Origin: JAFAXD01 sp963833605
Lineage (GTDB): Bacteria > Pseudomonadota > Alphaproteobacteria > Rhizobiales > Xanthobacteraceae
DNA length: 64,000 nt
Reading direction: 5' to 3'
Assembly (NCBI GenBank): GCA_963833605.1
Contig: CAWHYZ010000003.1
Location: 124,001 to 188,000, forward strand
Each line of letters opens with the position of its first letter. Positions within the stretch are counted from its first letter, which is position 1. Shown piece by piece: positions 1-9,425 of this stretch. Made by a program: the position numbers and the translations under genes. The notes beneath the pieces are model-generated. The model saw nothing but the letters and a program-made list of their open reading frames with translations, ran no database searches and was not told the origin of the DNA.

Positions 1-1
1 G

Positions 2-157
2 GTGACTTTTCCGGTTTTGTTTTCATCGCTGCTGAGCTATGCGATCCTGACGCACTTGGTCAAAGTCTGGTTCGTTCGCCGTTGGGGGGATGTAGGCCTC
101 CGCCCCATGGAACCGAAACTGCCGGCGCGCCCTCGCGTTGCCCAGTTTTTGAGCTAG
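2..157 (+). CDS. C-terminal end of a membrane protein, probably a P-type cation ATPase (partial)
   Basis: The frame is open from the window edge to a TAG stop and encodes about 51 residues. They begin with a hydrophobic helix (FPVLFSSLLSYAILTHLVK) followed by a basic tail (VWFVRRWGD). A last membrane helix ending in T-x-LVK-x-W-x-x-RR-x-G resembles the extreme C terminus of magnesium/calcium-type P-type ATPases. Only the tail is visible, so no catalytic motif can be checked, and another polytopic membrane protein is possible. The next gene starts 40 bp downstream on the same strand. Confidence 0.5.
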   Translation: MTFPVLFSSLLSYAILTHLVKVWFVRRWGDVGLRPMEPKLPARPRVAQFLS

Positions 158-196
158 CTCAATACGCCTTACGCAAGAGCAACTGCACTATCCGCC

Positions 197-1321
197 ATGC
201 CCGGCGTCGACGATTATCCGCTTGCCGCTCTCGGCCTGCTCTGGCCGGCGATCATCGCAGAGCAGGCAAGCGAATTGGCAACTGCTTGGACGCAGGGGCT
301 GCTCGATCTTGCCAACGCCCATGGTGAGCCACCGGGTGCCGAGCCAGGCTGGGTGACACCCAACGAGGTCGTGCTTGACCTCGAGAGCGTGCGGCTACGC
401 GGCTTTTGCACCTCCGCAAAAGGGCAACCCATTTTGGTCTGTGCGCCGTTTGCCCTGCACGGTGCCGCCATCACCGACATCGCGCCTGGCCATAGTCTGG
501 TTGAAGCGTTGCACGCGACAACGCAGAGCCCGGTGTTCGTGACGGATTGGCGGTCGGCCACTGCCAGCATGGGTTTGCGTGCCATTGACGATTACCTCGC
601 CGATCTCAACGTGCTCGTCGATGAACTCGGAGGAGCGGTCGATCTCATTGGGCTCTGCCAAGGCGGTTGGATGGGGCTTGCGTACGCGACACGCTTCCCC
701 AGGAAAGTGCGCAAGCTGGTGCTGGCAGGGGCGCCGATCGACATCAGTGCCGCCGACAGCGCCTTGTCGCGAATTGCGCAGTCGACGCCTTTGAGCGTGT
801 TCAAGGAATTGGTGGCTCTTGGCGGCGGCCGCATGCTGGGACGCAGCCTGTTTCGTTTCTGGGAGCCGAGATCGCTTGAAACTGAGGCCATTCACTCGAC
901 GTTGCAAAGTGCTCAGGCGATGGACACGGAAGCATTCCGCCGGCTCGCTGCGCGCTTTCGCGAATGGTACGCATGGACGCTCGATTTGCCCGGCCGCTAC
1001 TATCTCGAAGTGGTCGAACGGCTTTACCTGAACAACGAGCTCGCGACCGGGCGGTTCATGGCGCTCGGCCGACGCATCGACCTAGCCGCCGTGCAAGTGC
1101 CTGTTTTCCTGCTTGCCGCGCGTGATGATCAAGTCGCTGCCCCGGCCCAGACCCTGGGTCTTCGGCAGCTGATCGGGACGCCGCCGGCGGGGATCCGCCA
1201 CGTCGTTGCGCCAGGCGAGCACCTCGGACTCTTCATGGGGTGCCGAACGCTCGCCAACGAGTGGCGTGAGATCGGGGCGTGGCTGGCGCAGCCGGATCCG
1301 GCTCTGTCGGACGCTGCCTGA
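197..1321 (+). CDS. PHA-synthase-like alpha/beta hydrolase
   Basis: This 374-residue protein has the fold of the PhaC family. The lipase-like box GLCQGG puts a cysteine nucleophile at about residue 154. An Asp follows a beta strand at 310-311 (LLAARDDQV), and a His sits near 342 (APGEHLGLF), completing a Cys-Asp-His triad. The DWRSA stretch near 117 is also typical of PhaC-like proteins. It is much shorter than class I PhaC and lacks that family's long N-terminal domain, so it may be a class III-like synthase subunit, a PHB-modifying hydrolase or an intracellular depolymerase. It converges on the full-length phaC across a hairpin-rich gap. The family is fairly sure, the exact reaction is not. 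Confidence 0.75.
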   Translation: MPGVDDYPLAALGLLWPAIIAEQASELATAWTQGLLDLANAHGEPPGAEPGWVTPNEVVLDLESVRLRGFCTSAKGQPILVCAPFALHGAAITDIAPGHSLVEALHATTQSPVFVTDWRSATASMGLRAIDDYLADLNVLVDELGGAVDLIGLCQGGWMGLAYATRFPRKVRKLVLAGAPIDISAADSALSRIAQSTPLSVFKELVALGGGRMLGRSLFRFWEPRSLETEAIHSTLQSAQAMDTEAFRRLAARFREWYAWTLDLPGRYYLEVVERLYLNNELATGRFMALGRRIDLAAVQVPVFLLAARDDQVAAPAQTLGLRQLIGTPPAGIRHVVAPGEHLGLFMGCRTLANEWREIGAWLAQPDPALSDAA

Positions 1322-1390
1322 GAAGCGCTGGCGCGGACCAATCTCATGTAGTGGAACTTCGGAATCGGGATGCGCTCTATCCTTTTGTTT

Positions 1391-1503
1391 GAGCGTGTCC
1401 TTTTCGCAAAACCGGTGTCCACTTTTGCGGGACACGCTCTAGAATCTTCTTTTTGCGCATGTCCTTATCGGAAAACCGGCACCCACTTTTCCGGGACATG
1501 CGC
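1391..1503. repeat. Twin palindromic repeats between converging genes
   Basis: Two related elements of about 48 bp lie side by side (1391-1440 and 1455-1503). Each has outer arms pairing G-C-[GA]-T-G-T-C-C with G-G-A-C-A-[CT]-G-C, and an inner pair in which AAAACCGG is followed by CACTTTT. They lie between the stops of two converging genes, so they may also end transcription in both directions. Similar elements are common between genes in Bradyrhizobium-type genomes. Confidence 0.7.
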
Positions 1504-1507
1504 TAAA

Positions 1508-3331
1508 TTAGCGTTGCCGCACATACGTCCCGGGCGCCGGACCAAGTGGCGTCAGTCCTTGCGCGGGCGCCCCGATGCTGGGCAACGACACGCGTCCGGC
1601 CTCGCTTTGCGCCGTGAGCCACAACGTCCATTCCGGCCACCATGACCCGTCCTTGCGGTTCGCGTGCGCGAGCCAGGTATCCGAATCGACGTAGCGACCT
1701 TCGGGTGCCCGCGTCGCCACGTAGTAATGGCGTCCGTGGTGACCGGGCTCCGACACCACGCCCGCATTGTGACCCCCGTTCGTGAGCACGAATGTGAGCG
1801 CGTTGTCGGTGAACAGGTGGACCTTGTAGACCGAGCGCCACGGCGCGATGTGGTCGGTCTCGGTGCCGATCACGAACATCGGTGTATGGATGTCCTTCAA
1901 CGCAATGACGCGCCCGTCCACCGCATAGCGCCCGGCGGTCAACCGATTTTCGAGGAAGAGCGCGCGCAGATATTGCGAATGCATGCGATAGGGCATGCGG
2001 GTTTGGTCGGCATTCCAGGCGGTGAGGTCGGTCGCGGCATCGCGCTCGCCAATCAGGTACTCGCGCATCATCTTCGACCAGATCAGGTCGTTCGAACGCA
2101 GTGCCTGAAAGGCCCCGGCCATCTGCCGCGTATCGAGCACGCCCTGGTCCCACATCATGTCTTCAAGAAACGCAATCTGGCTCTCGTCGACGAACAGCAT
2201 CAGTTCGCCGGCCTCGCTGAAATCGGTCTGGGCGGCGAGCAGCGTCACACTCGCCAGCCGGTCATCGCCGTCCCGCGCCATGGTGGCGGCGGCGATCGCC
2301 AACAGGGTGCCGCCGATGCAATAGCCGCACGCGTGCACCTTGCGGTCTGGCACCACGTCGTTGACCGCCTCGAGCGCCGCCATGATGCCGGCGGTGCGAT
2401 AACTATCAAACGCAAGGTCGCGATCGGCGGCGGTCGGGTTACGCCAGGACACCATGAACACGGTGAAACCGTGCTCGACCAGGTAGCGCACCAGGGAATT
2501 GTGCGGGCGCAGGTCGAGTACGTAATATTTCATGATCCACGCCGGCACGATCAGCACTGGGTCGGCGATCACGTCCTGTGTCATGGGCTTGTATTGAATG
2601 AGCTCTATCAAGTCGTTGCGGTAGACCACCTCGCCGGGCGTGATCGCGAGGTCCTCGCCAACCCGAAAGCCGCTAGGTGCGGGCGATTGCTCCATCGCGA
2701 ACGCGCGCAGGCTATCCTCGAAGAAATTGCTGATACCGCGCACCAGGTTCGCGCCGCCCTCCGCGCGGGTCCGCTCGACGACGACCGGATTGAGCCACGG
2801 GACGTTCGATGGCGAGCAAACGTCGAGCATCTGACGTGCCATGAAATCGACGCGCGTCGCATTTTTCGGCGTCATGCCGCGCACCTCGCGCGTCGCAGCG
2901 CGCCACCACTCCTCCTGTGCGAGAAACAGCTGCTGCCAGACCACATAGGGTCGCTTGCCCCATTCGGGATCGGCAAAGCGGTGGTCGCCCGCGGGAGGCG
3001 GAAACGGCACCGTCGTTTGCTTTCCCATTCCGACATCCATGGTGAAGCGCATGAGCCGCGCGGCAAAGGCCACCGACTGCAGGGCAAGCTCCAATTGACG
3101 CCCCGGTGCGCGGCCGAGATGAGAGGCCCAATCGGTCCAGGCCGCCAGCTGCGCATGCGGCGATACCCCCTGTGTGACGCGAGCCGTCATCGCCCGCGCC
3201 ACCTGGTTGAGTGTCTCGAACGAGGGCAGGTCCATGTGTCCGGCTAGGTCGGCGGCAACAGGCCCGGCCGCGCGTGGCGCGCTTTCGTGCGGATGTCGAA
3301 CGGACTGCTTCAGCGGGGACATCTCGAGCAT
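1508..3331 (-). CDS. phaC: Class I poly(3-hydroxyalkanoate) synthase
   Basis: The protein polymerises (R)-3-hydroxyacyl-CoA into PHA/PHB storage granules. The lipase-like box GYCIGG carries the catalytic Cys (about residue 338). Asp in GTETDHIAP and His in GGHNAG complete the triad, and the PhaC N-terminal domain precedes them. The length of about 607 residues is usual for class I. The frame stays open to 3439, but I prefer the ATG at 3331 (alternative 3322): a FixK-like box lies at 3392-3405 and would otherwise be inside the gene, and the extra N-terminal residues look unlike PhaC. It diverges from a pair of small cytochrome c genes. The box suggests PHB synthesis is coupled to low oxygen. 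Confidence 0.88.
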   Translation of the reverse strand: MLEMSPLKQSVRHPHESAPRAAGPVAADLAGHMDLPSFETLNQVARAMTARVTQGVSPHAQLAAWTDWASHLGRAPGRQLELALQSVAFAARLMRFTMDVGMGKQTTVPFPPPAGDHRFADPEWGKRPYVVWQQLFLAQEEWWRAATREVRGMTPKNATRVDFMARQMLDVCSPSNVPWLNPVVVERTRAEGGANLVRGISNFFEDSLRAFAMEQSPAPSGFRVGEDLAITPGEVVYRNDLIELIQYKPMTQDVIADPVLIVPAWIMKYYVLDLRPHNSLVRYLVEHGFTVFMVSWRNPTAADRDLAFDSYRTAGIMAALEAVNDVVPDRKVHACGYCIGGTLLAIAAATMARDGDDRLASVTLLAAQTDFSEAGELMLFVDESQIAFLEDMMWDQGVLDTRQMAGAFQALRSNDLIWSKMMREYLIGERDAATDLTAWNADQTRMPYRMHSQYLRALFLENRLTAGRYAVDGRVIALKDIHTPMFVIGTETDHIAPWRSVYKVHLFTDNALTFVLTNGGHNAGVVSEPGHHGRHYYVATRAPEGRYVDSDTWLAHANRKDGSWWPEWTLWLTAQSEAGRVSLPSIGAPAQGLTPLGPAPGTYVRQR

Positions 3332-3391
3332 GTGGAAGACCTGCAACAAGGGCGGAAACTCATCTCCGTATCGGTGCGAGACGAATGTGTC

Positions 3392-3405
3392 ATGATCTAG
3401 GTCAA
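3392..3405. promoter_or_regulatory. Imperfect FixK/FNR-type box
   Basis: ATGATCTAGGTCAA matches TTGAT-N4-ATCAA with two mismatches. It is centred about 67 bp before the preferred phaC start and about 146 bp before the first cytochrome c gene. Confidence 0.45.
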
Positions 3406-3544
3406 CGCGCGTGCCCCCGGCTGTCCAAATCGCGACCAACCGCCTAATCTAAATCGCGTCGACAAACACGCGATATTGCGCCAAAAGGTTGCTACGCCTG
3501 CCGGGGGATCGGGAATCGGCGGCGGCTCACGGAGACCAAGTATC

Positions 3545-3877
3545 ATGCTTCGTAAATTGGCTTGCGTTGTCACGCCCATTGCCGCCACGGTCGTGGGTTT
3601 CGGCCTCGCGATTTCGACCGCATCCGCCGACCCGGCCAACGGGGAGCGTCTTGCACGCCAATGGTGCGCCGCGTGCCATGTCGTCGCGCCCGATCAAAAG
3701 GGGACAGCCGTCGACGTTCAACCGTTTTCGGCCATCGCGCGGATGCCGGGCTTCAACCGCGAGAAGGTTGCTTTTTTTCTGCTCGACCCGCATCCCAAGA
3801 TGCCGAACATGTCGTTGTCGCGGAGCGAGGCCGCCGATCTCGCTGACTACATTGCATCGCTCGCGACCACCCGCTGA
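3545..3877 (+). CDS. Small periplasmic mono-haem cytochrome c (tandem copy 1)
   Basis: This is a 110-residue class I cytochrome c. A Sec signal peptide with a basic start (MLRKLA) and a hydrophobic core ends near A-S-A-D at about residue 29. The haem-attachment site is CAACH, and a Met in the PHPKMPNMSLS segment is the likely sixth ligand. It ends with the usual helix (EAADLADYIASL). I chose ATG 3545 over the in-frame 3476 because the signal peptide starts there and a GGAGA ribosome-binding site precedes it. The next gene is a clear paralogue, starting 51 bp later. Its role as an electron carrier in the low-oxygen chain is inferred from context. Confidence 0.85.
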   Translation: MLRKLACVVTPIAATVVGFGLAISTASADPANGERLARQWCAACHVVAPDQKGTAVDVQPFSAIARMPGFNREKVAFFLLDPHPKMPNMSLSRSEAADLADYIASLATTR

Positions 3878-3928
3878 ATGGGCGCTGCGTTGATGCGATC
3901 CCAGGGTGGTCCGGCTTCAGGAGGACGT

Positions 3929-4231
3929 ATGAAGGTGCATCGTTGGATCGCGCTTGCGGCATGCGTGTTGCCGTCAACGGTCCTTGCCGCTGACGCCAAC
4001 AACGGCAGAGATATTGCGCAGCGCCAATGCGCCGCCTGTCACATCGTTATGCCACATCAACGCAACGAGGTGGCCGACGCTCCGCCCTTCGACGTGATCG
4101 GCAGGAAACGCGGCTTTGATGCTGACGTGCTTGCATACGCTCTGCTCGAACCCCACCCAAGGATGAACTTTGCGCTGACGCGGCGCGAAGCGGTCGACGT
4201 TGCGGCTTATATCAGTACGCTCGCGAAATAG
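3929..4231 (+). CDS. Small periplasmic mono-haem cytochrome c (tandem copy 2)
   Basis: This 100-residue protein has an N-terminal signal peptide (MKVHRW then a hydrophobic core, cleavage near VLAAD), haem site CAACH, and a Met ligand candidate in PHPRMNFALT. It aligns along its full length with the cytochrome just upstream (NG-x-x-x-A-x-x-x-CAACH, EPHP-x-M, C-terminal AAYIS-T-L), so the two arose by tandem duplication. The start at 3929 is set by a strong AGGAGG motif about 5 bp upstream. It is probably cotranscribed with copy 1. The redox partner is unknown. Confidence 0.85.
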   Translation: MKVHRWIALAACVLPSTVLAADANNGRDIAQRQCAACHIVMPHQRNEVADAPPFDVIGRKRGFDADVLAYALLEPHPRMNFALTRREAVDVAAYISTLAK

Positions 4232-4297
4232 CGGGTACGGACGCAACCCACCTACTCCTGAGCACTCCGGCTACACGCCGATCGACCAAGGCGGCGA

Positions 4298-5422
4298 CTA
4301 CGTCGCCTGGGCAGCAACCGAGCGGAAGCGCCATAGCGCAAGACCGAAGAATAAGCCGCCGATAACCGCGACCGCGAGGAATTGCGGCCAGACCACGCCG
4401 AAGCCGGCTCCCCGATAGAGAATCGATTGTGCAAATGACACGAAGTGGGTCGATGGGGACGCCTGCATGATGGTTGCGAGCCAAGGGGGCATGCTTTCGA
4501 GCGGCGTATTGCTGCCCGAGAGCAGGTTCATCGGCAAAAAAACCAGCATGAACAGCAATCCCAGCTGTGGCATGGAGCGCGCTACGGTGCCGAGAAAAAT
4601 GCCAATCAACGTCGCAAAGAACAAATAAATCGCCACTCCGATCATGAACAACGGGACCGATCCGGCGATGGGAACGCCGAGTACCATTTGAACAACGAGG
4701 TAAAGCGATAGCCCAACCGCTATGACGATCACCAGTCCGTTGGCCCAGACCTTGGACATGGCGATTTCGAACGGCGTCAGGGGCATCACCAGAAGATGAT
4801 CCATGGTTCCGTGTTCGCGTTCACGGACAATGGCTGCTCCCGCAAGAATGATCGCCAGCATTGTGACATTGTTGATAATGCCCATGACGCTTATGAACCA
4901 TGCGGTCGTGATGTTTGGGTTGAATGCGATGCGCACGGCGAGATTAACGGGCGGCAGGGGCAAGCCCTCTGTACGTGATACGAAGTCGTTGATTTCACGC
5001 GTGATGATCTGTTGCGCGTAACCGGCACCGATGCCGGCCTGCACCATTGCGGTCGCGTCGACGTTGACCTGGATAACGGGCTGGCGGCCGCCCAGCACAT
5101 CGCGCTGAAAGTGGGGGGGAATATCGATCACAAAAGTGTACGTGCCGTTGTTCATCAGGGGCACGATGTCCCGCTCGGCGATTGCACGCGGTGGCTTGAA
5201 GTATGGCGGCAGGAAAGCGTGCGTGATCCGGCGTGAAAGCTCCGAATGATCTTCGTCGACAACGGCGATCGAGGCATTGTGCACCTCCTGCGAGCTGCTT
5301 TGGGCCTGGCTGATGATGGCCAGCGAGAACGCGTAGATGACGAGTTCCAGCAGCACAAAGTCGTGCGAGAAGCTGCGCAGCTCCTTGAGGCCGAGCCAGA
5401 ATATGTTGCTGATCTTCGGCAT
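4298..5422 (-). CDS. ABC-2 type membrane permease (YhhJ-like)
   Basis: This 374-residue inner-membrane permease of the ABC-2 family starts with a cytosolic segment and one membrane helix near residues 24-40. A large periplasmic domain (about 45-175) follows, then five or six helices from about 177 to 365, including the conserved REREHGT-x-DHLL coupling-helix region and the late MNLLSGS-x-TPLESMP loop. It is the third gene of an operon (HlyD-type adaptor, double ATPase-permease, this permease) and starts 9 bp after the ATPase gene. The set resembles the YhiI-RbbA-YhhJ exporter of enterobacteria. The exported compound is unknown. Confidence 0.85.
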   Translation of the reverse strand: MPKISNIFWLGLKELRSFSHDFVLLELVIYAFSLAIISQAQSSSQEVHNASIAVVDEDHSELSRRITHAFLPPYFKPPRAIAERDIVPLMNNGTYTFVIDIPPHFQRDVLGGRQPVIQVNVDATAMVQAGIGAGYAQQIITREINDFVSRTEGLPLPPVNLAVRIAFNPNITTAWFISVMGIINNVTMLAIILAGAAIVREREHGTMDHLLVMPLTPFEIAMSKVWANGLVIVIAVGLSLYLVVQMVLGVPIAGSVPLFMIGVAIYLFFATLIGIFLGTVARSMPQLGLLFMLVFLPMNLLSGSNTPLESMPPWLATIMQASPSTHFVSFAQSILYRGAGFGVVWPQFLAVAVIGGLFFGLALWRFRSVAAQAT

Positions 5423-5431
5423 CGGCTGCCC

Positions 5432-8191
5432 CTAACGTTCCTGCTTGCGCAAAAGCAGGAGACTGATTGTGGTCAAAACCGGAACGAACGTCGCCAACGC
5501 GATCAAGTTTGCGCTGAGGTCGCCAAAGCCAAGTCCTTTGGTGAACGTGCCGACGCTGATCGGAAGAAAATAGCTCATCGGGAAGCAGCGGCCCATGATT
5601 GCTGCGACCCCGGTCAGCGACGACACCGGGATCATCATCCCGGAGAACTGCGTTGCCGGCAGAACCGTGAGGATGGCGGTGCCGAACAACGCCGCGATCT
5701 GGGTTTTGGTGAAAGCCGAGATCAGCATGCCGTAGGCCGTCGTCGCCGTGACGTAGGCCAGCGCTCCGAGCAGCAACGCCGGGAAGCTTCCCTTGAGGGG
5801 CACCCTGAACAGGAACAATGCCATCACGAACATCACGGCAAAGTTAGTCATTGCTACCGCAATGTAGGGCAGCTGCTTGCCGAGCAGGAATTCGATACGG
5901 GTGATTGGCGTGACGTACAGGTTGGTGATCGAGCCCAGCTCTTTTTCCCGCACGATAGCGAGCGCCATCAAGATCGCCGGGAACAGCGCCAACAGAAGGG
6001 CCATGCTGGACGGAACCATGGTGTAGATGCTGACGAAATCCTGGTTGTATTTAAATCGCACTTCGATATTGGCCAGGGGCTGCGCGCCCGGGATGGTGGT
6101 CTTGACGGCCGGATCCGTCAGATAGAGCTGATGCATTCCCGTGAGATAGCCGCGGATCGTCTCTGCGCGAAACGGCATTGCGCCATCCACCCAGGCACCA
6201 ACCCAGACCGGCCGGCCACGCTTGATGTCGCGTCCGAAATTCGGCGGGATTTCAATCGCCGCCTTGATGTCTCCGCTTGCCAGCCGGTTGTTGAGATCCG
6301 CGTAGTCCGCCAGCGGTTTTCTCTCCACAAAATACGTCGATCCTCTGAGCTCTTCCAGATAGGCGCGACTCTCAGGACTCTGATCGTAATCCAGGACTGC
6401 GAACGACAGATTGTTGACGTCGGTTGAGATGCCGAAACCAAAGACGAGCATCAACAGGGTTGTTCCGAAAAGGGCGAACCCCAGTCGGATCGGGTCACGT
6501 ATCAGCTCAAGGGATTCCCGGATCGCCGTGGCGAACAGCCGCCGCATACTGAACCACGACGTTGCAAATGCTTGCGGCCCGGCCGGCCGCGGGCTGGCGC
6601 CGCCATGCGCTGGCTGACGTGTCTGCGTCAGCACCTCGCTTCCAGGTGCCTGCGTTCCGGCCGCTTCCTCGAGATAGCTGATGAAGGCAGCTTCGAGGGT
6701 CGCGACCCCGCGCGTCCTGATCAGGGCCGCCGGCGTATCGGTTACCAGCACGCGGCCCGAATCCATGAGCGCGATCCGGTCGCAGCGCTCAGCCTCGTTC
6801 ATGAAGTGGGTGGAGACGAATATGGTCACGCCTTGATTGCGCGCCAAATCAACCAGCAGTTCCCAGAATTTGTCGCGCGCCAACGGGTCTACACCGGAGG
6901 TCGGCTCGTCGAGAATGAGAATTTCCGGCTCGTGCACGATCGCGACGGCGAGCGAGAGCCGTTGCCGAATCCCCAACGGCAAATCCAGAGTGGTTTGATC
7001 GAGATAGTTCGAAAGACCAAAGCGGTTCACGAGGGCGGCAATGCGGGCTCTGGCCCTGCCGGCCGGCAGTTGGAAGAGCCGCGCGTGCAGCACAAGGTTC
7101 TGGCGCACCGTGAGTTCGGTATAAAGGGAAAACGATTGCGACATGTAGCCGACGCGCTTGCGTGCCGCGACATCGCGCGCATCGAGCGGCTGCCCGAACA
7201 GCAGCGCCTCGCCCGCGCTCGGTGGGAGCAGCCCGGTCAGCATCTTCATGGTGGTGGTCTTGCCGCAACCATTTGAGCCGACAAAGCCGAAGATTTCCCC
7301 TCGCTCGATGGTGAAGCTTACCCGGTCGACTGCGGTAAAATCGCCGAACCGGCAGGTGAGGTCGCGAGCGGTGATGACCGGCTCGGCGTCGAGGATCGGG
7401 CGCGGCGGTATATGCAGAACCTTGTGGCCGGCGCGCTGGTCGTCCGGAAGGGCCGCAATGAAGGCATCCTCCACGGTCGATACTTCGGCGCTCTGCTTCA
7501 ACTCTGCCGGGGTACCAGCCGCGAGCACTTTGCCGGCGTTCATTGCGACCAGCCAATCGAACCGCTCCGCCTCGTCCATATAGGCGGTCGCCACCACGAT
7601 GCTCATGCCTTCGCGACGCGCGCGCATGCGGCCGATCAGGTCCCAGAACTGACGTCGCGACAGGGGGTCCACGCCGGTCGTGGGCTCATCGAGAATCAAG
7701 AGATCGGGATCGTGAATGAGCGAGCAGCACAATCCGAGCTTTTGCCGCATGCCGCCGGACAGCTTCTTTACCGGGCGGTCGGCGAAGGGTTTGAGGCCGG
7801 TGCTGTCGAGCAATTCCGCGATGCGCCATTCCCGCTCCGGACGTGACTGGCCAAACACGCGGCCAAAGAATTCAATATTTTCGCGCACGCTCAGGTCGGG
7901 ATAGAGGTTCTTGCCCAAGCCCTGCGGCATGTAGGCGATGCGCGGACATATCGCCGCTCGGTGCGCCGCCTGCCTGATGTCGCCACCCAGAACCATAGCG
8001 GTGCCGGATTGAATCTGGCGGGCGCCGGCCAGAATGCTCAGCAGCGACGATTTTCCGACACCGTCGGGACCGATCAGCCCCGTCATGTAGCCCGAAGGAA
8101 ACTCGAGACTGATTGCGTCGAGCGCGAGCGTTGCGCCATAACGCTGCGTGAGGTTGTCGAGGCGCGCGACCGGGCGCCCCAGCGGAATCAT
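5432..8191 (-). CDS. Double-ATPase ABC transporter fused to a permease (RbbA/YhiH-like)
   Basis: This 919-residue fusion has three parts. Nucleotide-binding domain 1 has Walker A GPDGVGKSS (41-49), signature LSGG (144-147) and Walker B LLILDE (164-169). Domain 2 has Walker A GSNGCGKTT (305-313), a degenerate signature LPLG (404-407) and Walker B ILILDE (424-429). An ABC-2 permease half runs from about residue 550 to the end. The layout is that of RbbA/YhiH-type proteins. Its ATG overlaps the stop of the upstream HlyD-type gene by 4 bp, and the YhhJ-like gene follows after 9 bp, so the three are translated together. RbbA of E. coli has been linked to ribosomes, but operon context here favours export. 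Confidence 0.88.
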   Translation of the reverse strand: MIPLGRPVARLDNLTQRYGATLALDAISLEFPSGYMTGLIGPDGVGKSSLLSILAGARQIQSGTAMVLGGDIRQAAHRAAICPRIAYMPQGLGKNLYPDLSVRENIEFFGRVFGQSRPEREWRIAELLDSTGLKPFADRPVKKLSGGMRQKLGLCCSLIHDPDLLILDEPTTGVDPLSRRQFWDLIGRMRARREGMSIVVATAYMDEAERFDWLVAMNAGKVLAAGTPAELKQSAEVSTVEDAFIAALPDDQRAGHKVLHIPPRPILDAEPVITARDLTCRFGDFTAVDRVSFTIERGEIFGFVGSNGCGKTTTMKMLTGLLPPSAGEALLFGQPLDARDVAARKRVGYMSQSFSLYTELTVRQNLVLHARLFQLPAGRARARIAALVNRFGLSNYLDQTTLDLPLGIRQRLSLAVAIVHEPEILILDEPTSGVDPLARDKFWELLVDLARNQGVTIFVSTHFMNEAERCDRIALMDSGRVLVTDTPAALIRTRGVATLEAAFISYLEEAAGTQAPGSEVLTQTRQPAHGGASPRPAGPQAFATSWFSMRRLFATAIRESLELIRDPIRLGFALFGTTLLMLVFGFGISTDVNNLSFAVLDYDQSPESRAYLEELRGSTYFVERKPLADYADLNNRLASGDIKAAIEIPPNFGRDIKRGRPVWVGAWVDGAMPFRAETIRGYLTGMHQLYLTDPAVKTTIPGAQPLANIEVRFKYNQDFVSIYTMVPSSMALLLALFPAILMALAIVREKELGSITNLYVTPITRIEFLLGKQLPYIAVAMTNFAVMFVMALFLFRVPLKGSFPALLLGALAYVTATTAYGMLISAFTKTQIAALFGTAILTVLPATQFSGMMIPVSSLTGVAAIMGRCFPMSYFLPISVGTFTKGLGFGDLSANLIALATFVPVLTTISLLLLRKQER

Positions 8192-9312
8192 GCCGGCGCC
8201 TTCCCTTGCAGTCGTTCAGGCCAGGCGACCGCCGGGTCGGTGCGGATATAGGCAATTCCGGGTAGACCGCTTCGCACCGCATCGCCACGCGCACGCAATC
8301 GCTCGGGATCAATACGAACTCGGATCCTGAACATCAGCTTGTCGCGCTCGATCTTTGTCTCGACTGTCTTGGGGGTGAACTGAGCCTGGGTGGCAACGAA
8401 CGAAACCTTGGCCGGAATCGCGACATTCGGATAGGCATCGAGCACGATGCGAGCATCCGCTCCGAACTTCACACGACCTGCCTCTGCGGTCGGCAGATAG
8501 ATGTCCATGTAGACATAGCTAATGTCCAGCATGGAGAAGACCTTGCCGCCGGCGGGAAGCACCTCGCCGACATTGGCGATGCGGTACTGAATGCGGCCGT
8601 CACGGGGTGCGACCAGCGTGTTATCAGCGATGTTGACGGTATAAAGCTCCACTTCGTGTGTGGCCGCATCAAGCGCATGCTCGGCTTCGATTTCTCGAGC
8701 CTGGGCAGCTCGCAGCGCCGCCTTGGCGCCATCCAGCTGCTGCTGCCGCTGGTCCAAGACTTCCTTTGTCTGAAAACCCTTCTGCGCGAGGGCGGTGGCG
8801 CGGTCGAACTCCTGCTGCGCCAGCAAGACCTGGCTGTTGAGCTGCACGGCATTGGCGTTAGCTTCTTCGATGGCTTTGTGAGACAACTCGACCTGGGCAC
8901 GTGCCTTTTTCAGCGACGCCTCGAGATCTCGCGTATCCATCCGCGCGAGCACCTGGCCGGCTTTGACCATGTCGCCTTGGTCTACGAAAATCTCGGCGAT
9001 GCGGCCGGCGAACTTGGTCGCAATATCGATTTGATCCGCCTCCAAACGGCCATTGCCCCAGTAGATGCCGGGCGGCAGCTGCGACTCGGCGCTCTTCCAC
9101 CAATAGAATCCGCCAGCACCACCTGCGATCACCGCAAGCAGGAGTCCGATGGCGAGCCTCCATCGCCGGTGGCGGCTGAACTTTGGCCCGAGAGGTGCTG
9201 GCAGATTGCCGCTGACCGGCGCCGGGACAGGGGCCGGAGCTTCACCGAACAAATCAGGCTCGGCGTTCGCAAGCGTCTGTTGCTTCGGTGTTTGATCGGC
9301 CTGGCGAGCCAA
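8188..9312 (-). CDS. HlyD-family membrane fusion protein (periplasmic adaptor)
   Basis: This 374-residue adaptor joins an inner-membrane ABC exporter to an outer-membrane channel. A Pro/Ala-rich cytosolic start is followed by one membrane helix (about 53-70), a split lipoyl domain (GRIAEIFVDQGDMVKAGQVL and later LVAPRDGRIQYRIANVGEVL), and a long coiled-coil hairpin rich in Ala, Glu and Gln (about 135-215). A beta-barrel end follows. It is first in the HlyD-RbbA-YhhJ operon, and its stop overlaps the next ATG. No outer-membrane TolC-type gene is present nearby, so the channel must be encoded elsewhere. Confidence 0.88.
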   Translation of the reverse strand: MARQADQTPKQQTLANAEPDLFGEAPAPVPAPVSGNLPAPLGPKFSRHRRWRLAIGLLLAVIAGGAGGFYWWKSAESQLPPGIYWGNGRLEADQIDIATKFAGRIAEIFVDQGDMVKAGQVLARMDTRDLEASLKKARAQVELSHKAIEEANANAVQLNSQVLLAQQEFDRATALAQKGFQTKEVLDQRQQQLDGAKAALRAAQAREIEAEHALDAATHEVELYTVNIADNTLVAPRDGRIQYRIANVGEVLPAGGKVFSMLDISYVYMDIYLPTAEAGRVKFGADARIVLDAYPNVAIPAKVSFVATQAQFTPKTVETKIERDKLMFRIRVRIDPERLRARGDAVRSGLPGIAYIRTDPAVAWPERLQGKAPA

Positions 9313-9425
9313 TTTCGTCTCCGATTGCAGTGTCTAATGTGGCCTGTTGGGGGACCTGTTCGCAAGCCACTGCAAGAGGGCATTGCGCGAAATCAATTCG
9401 GCGGCGTACGCCGCGGCGATTTGGA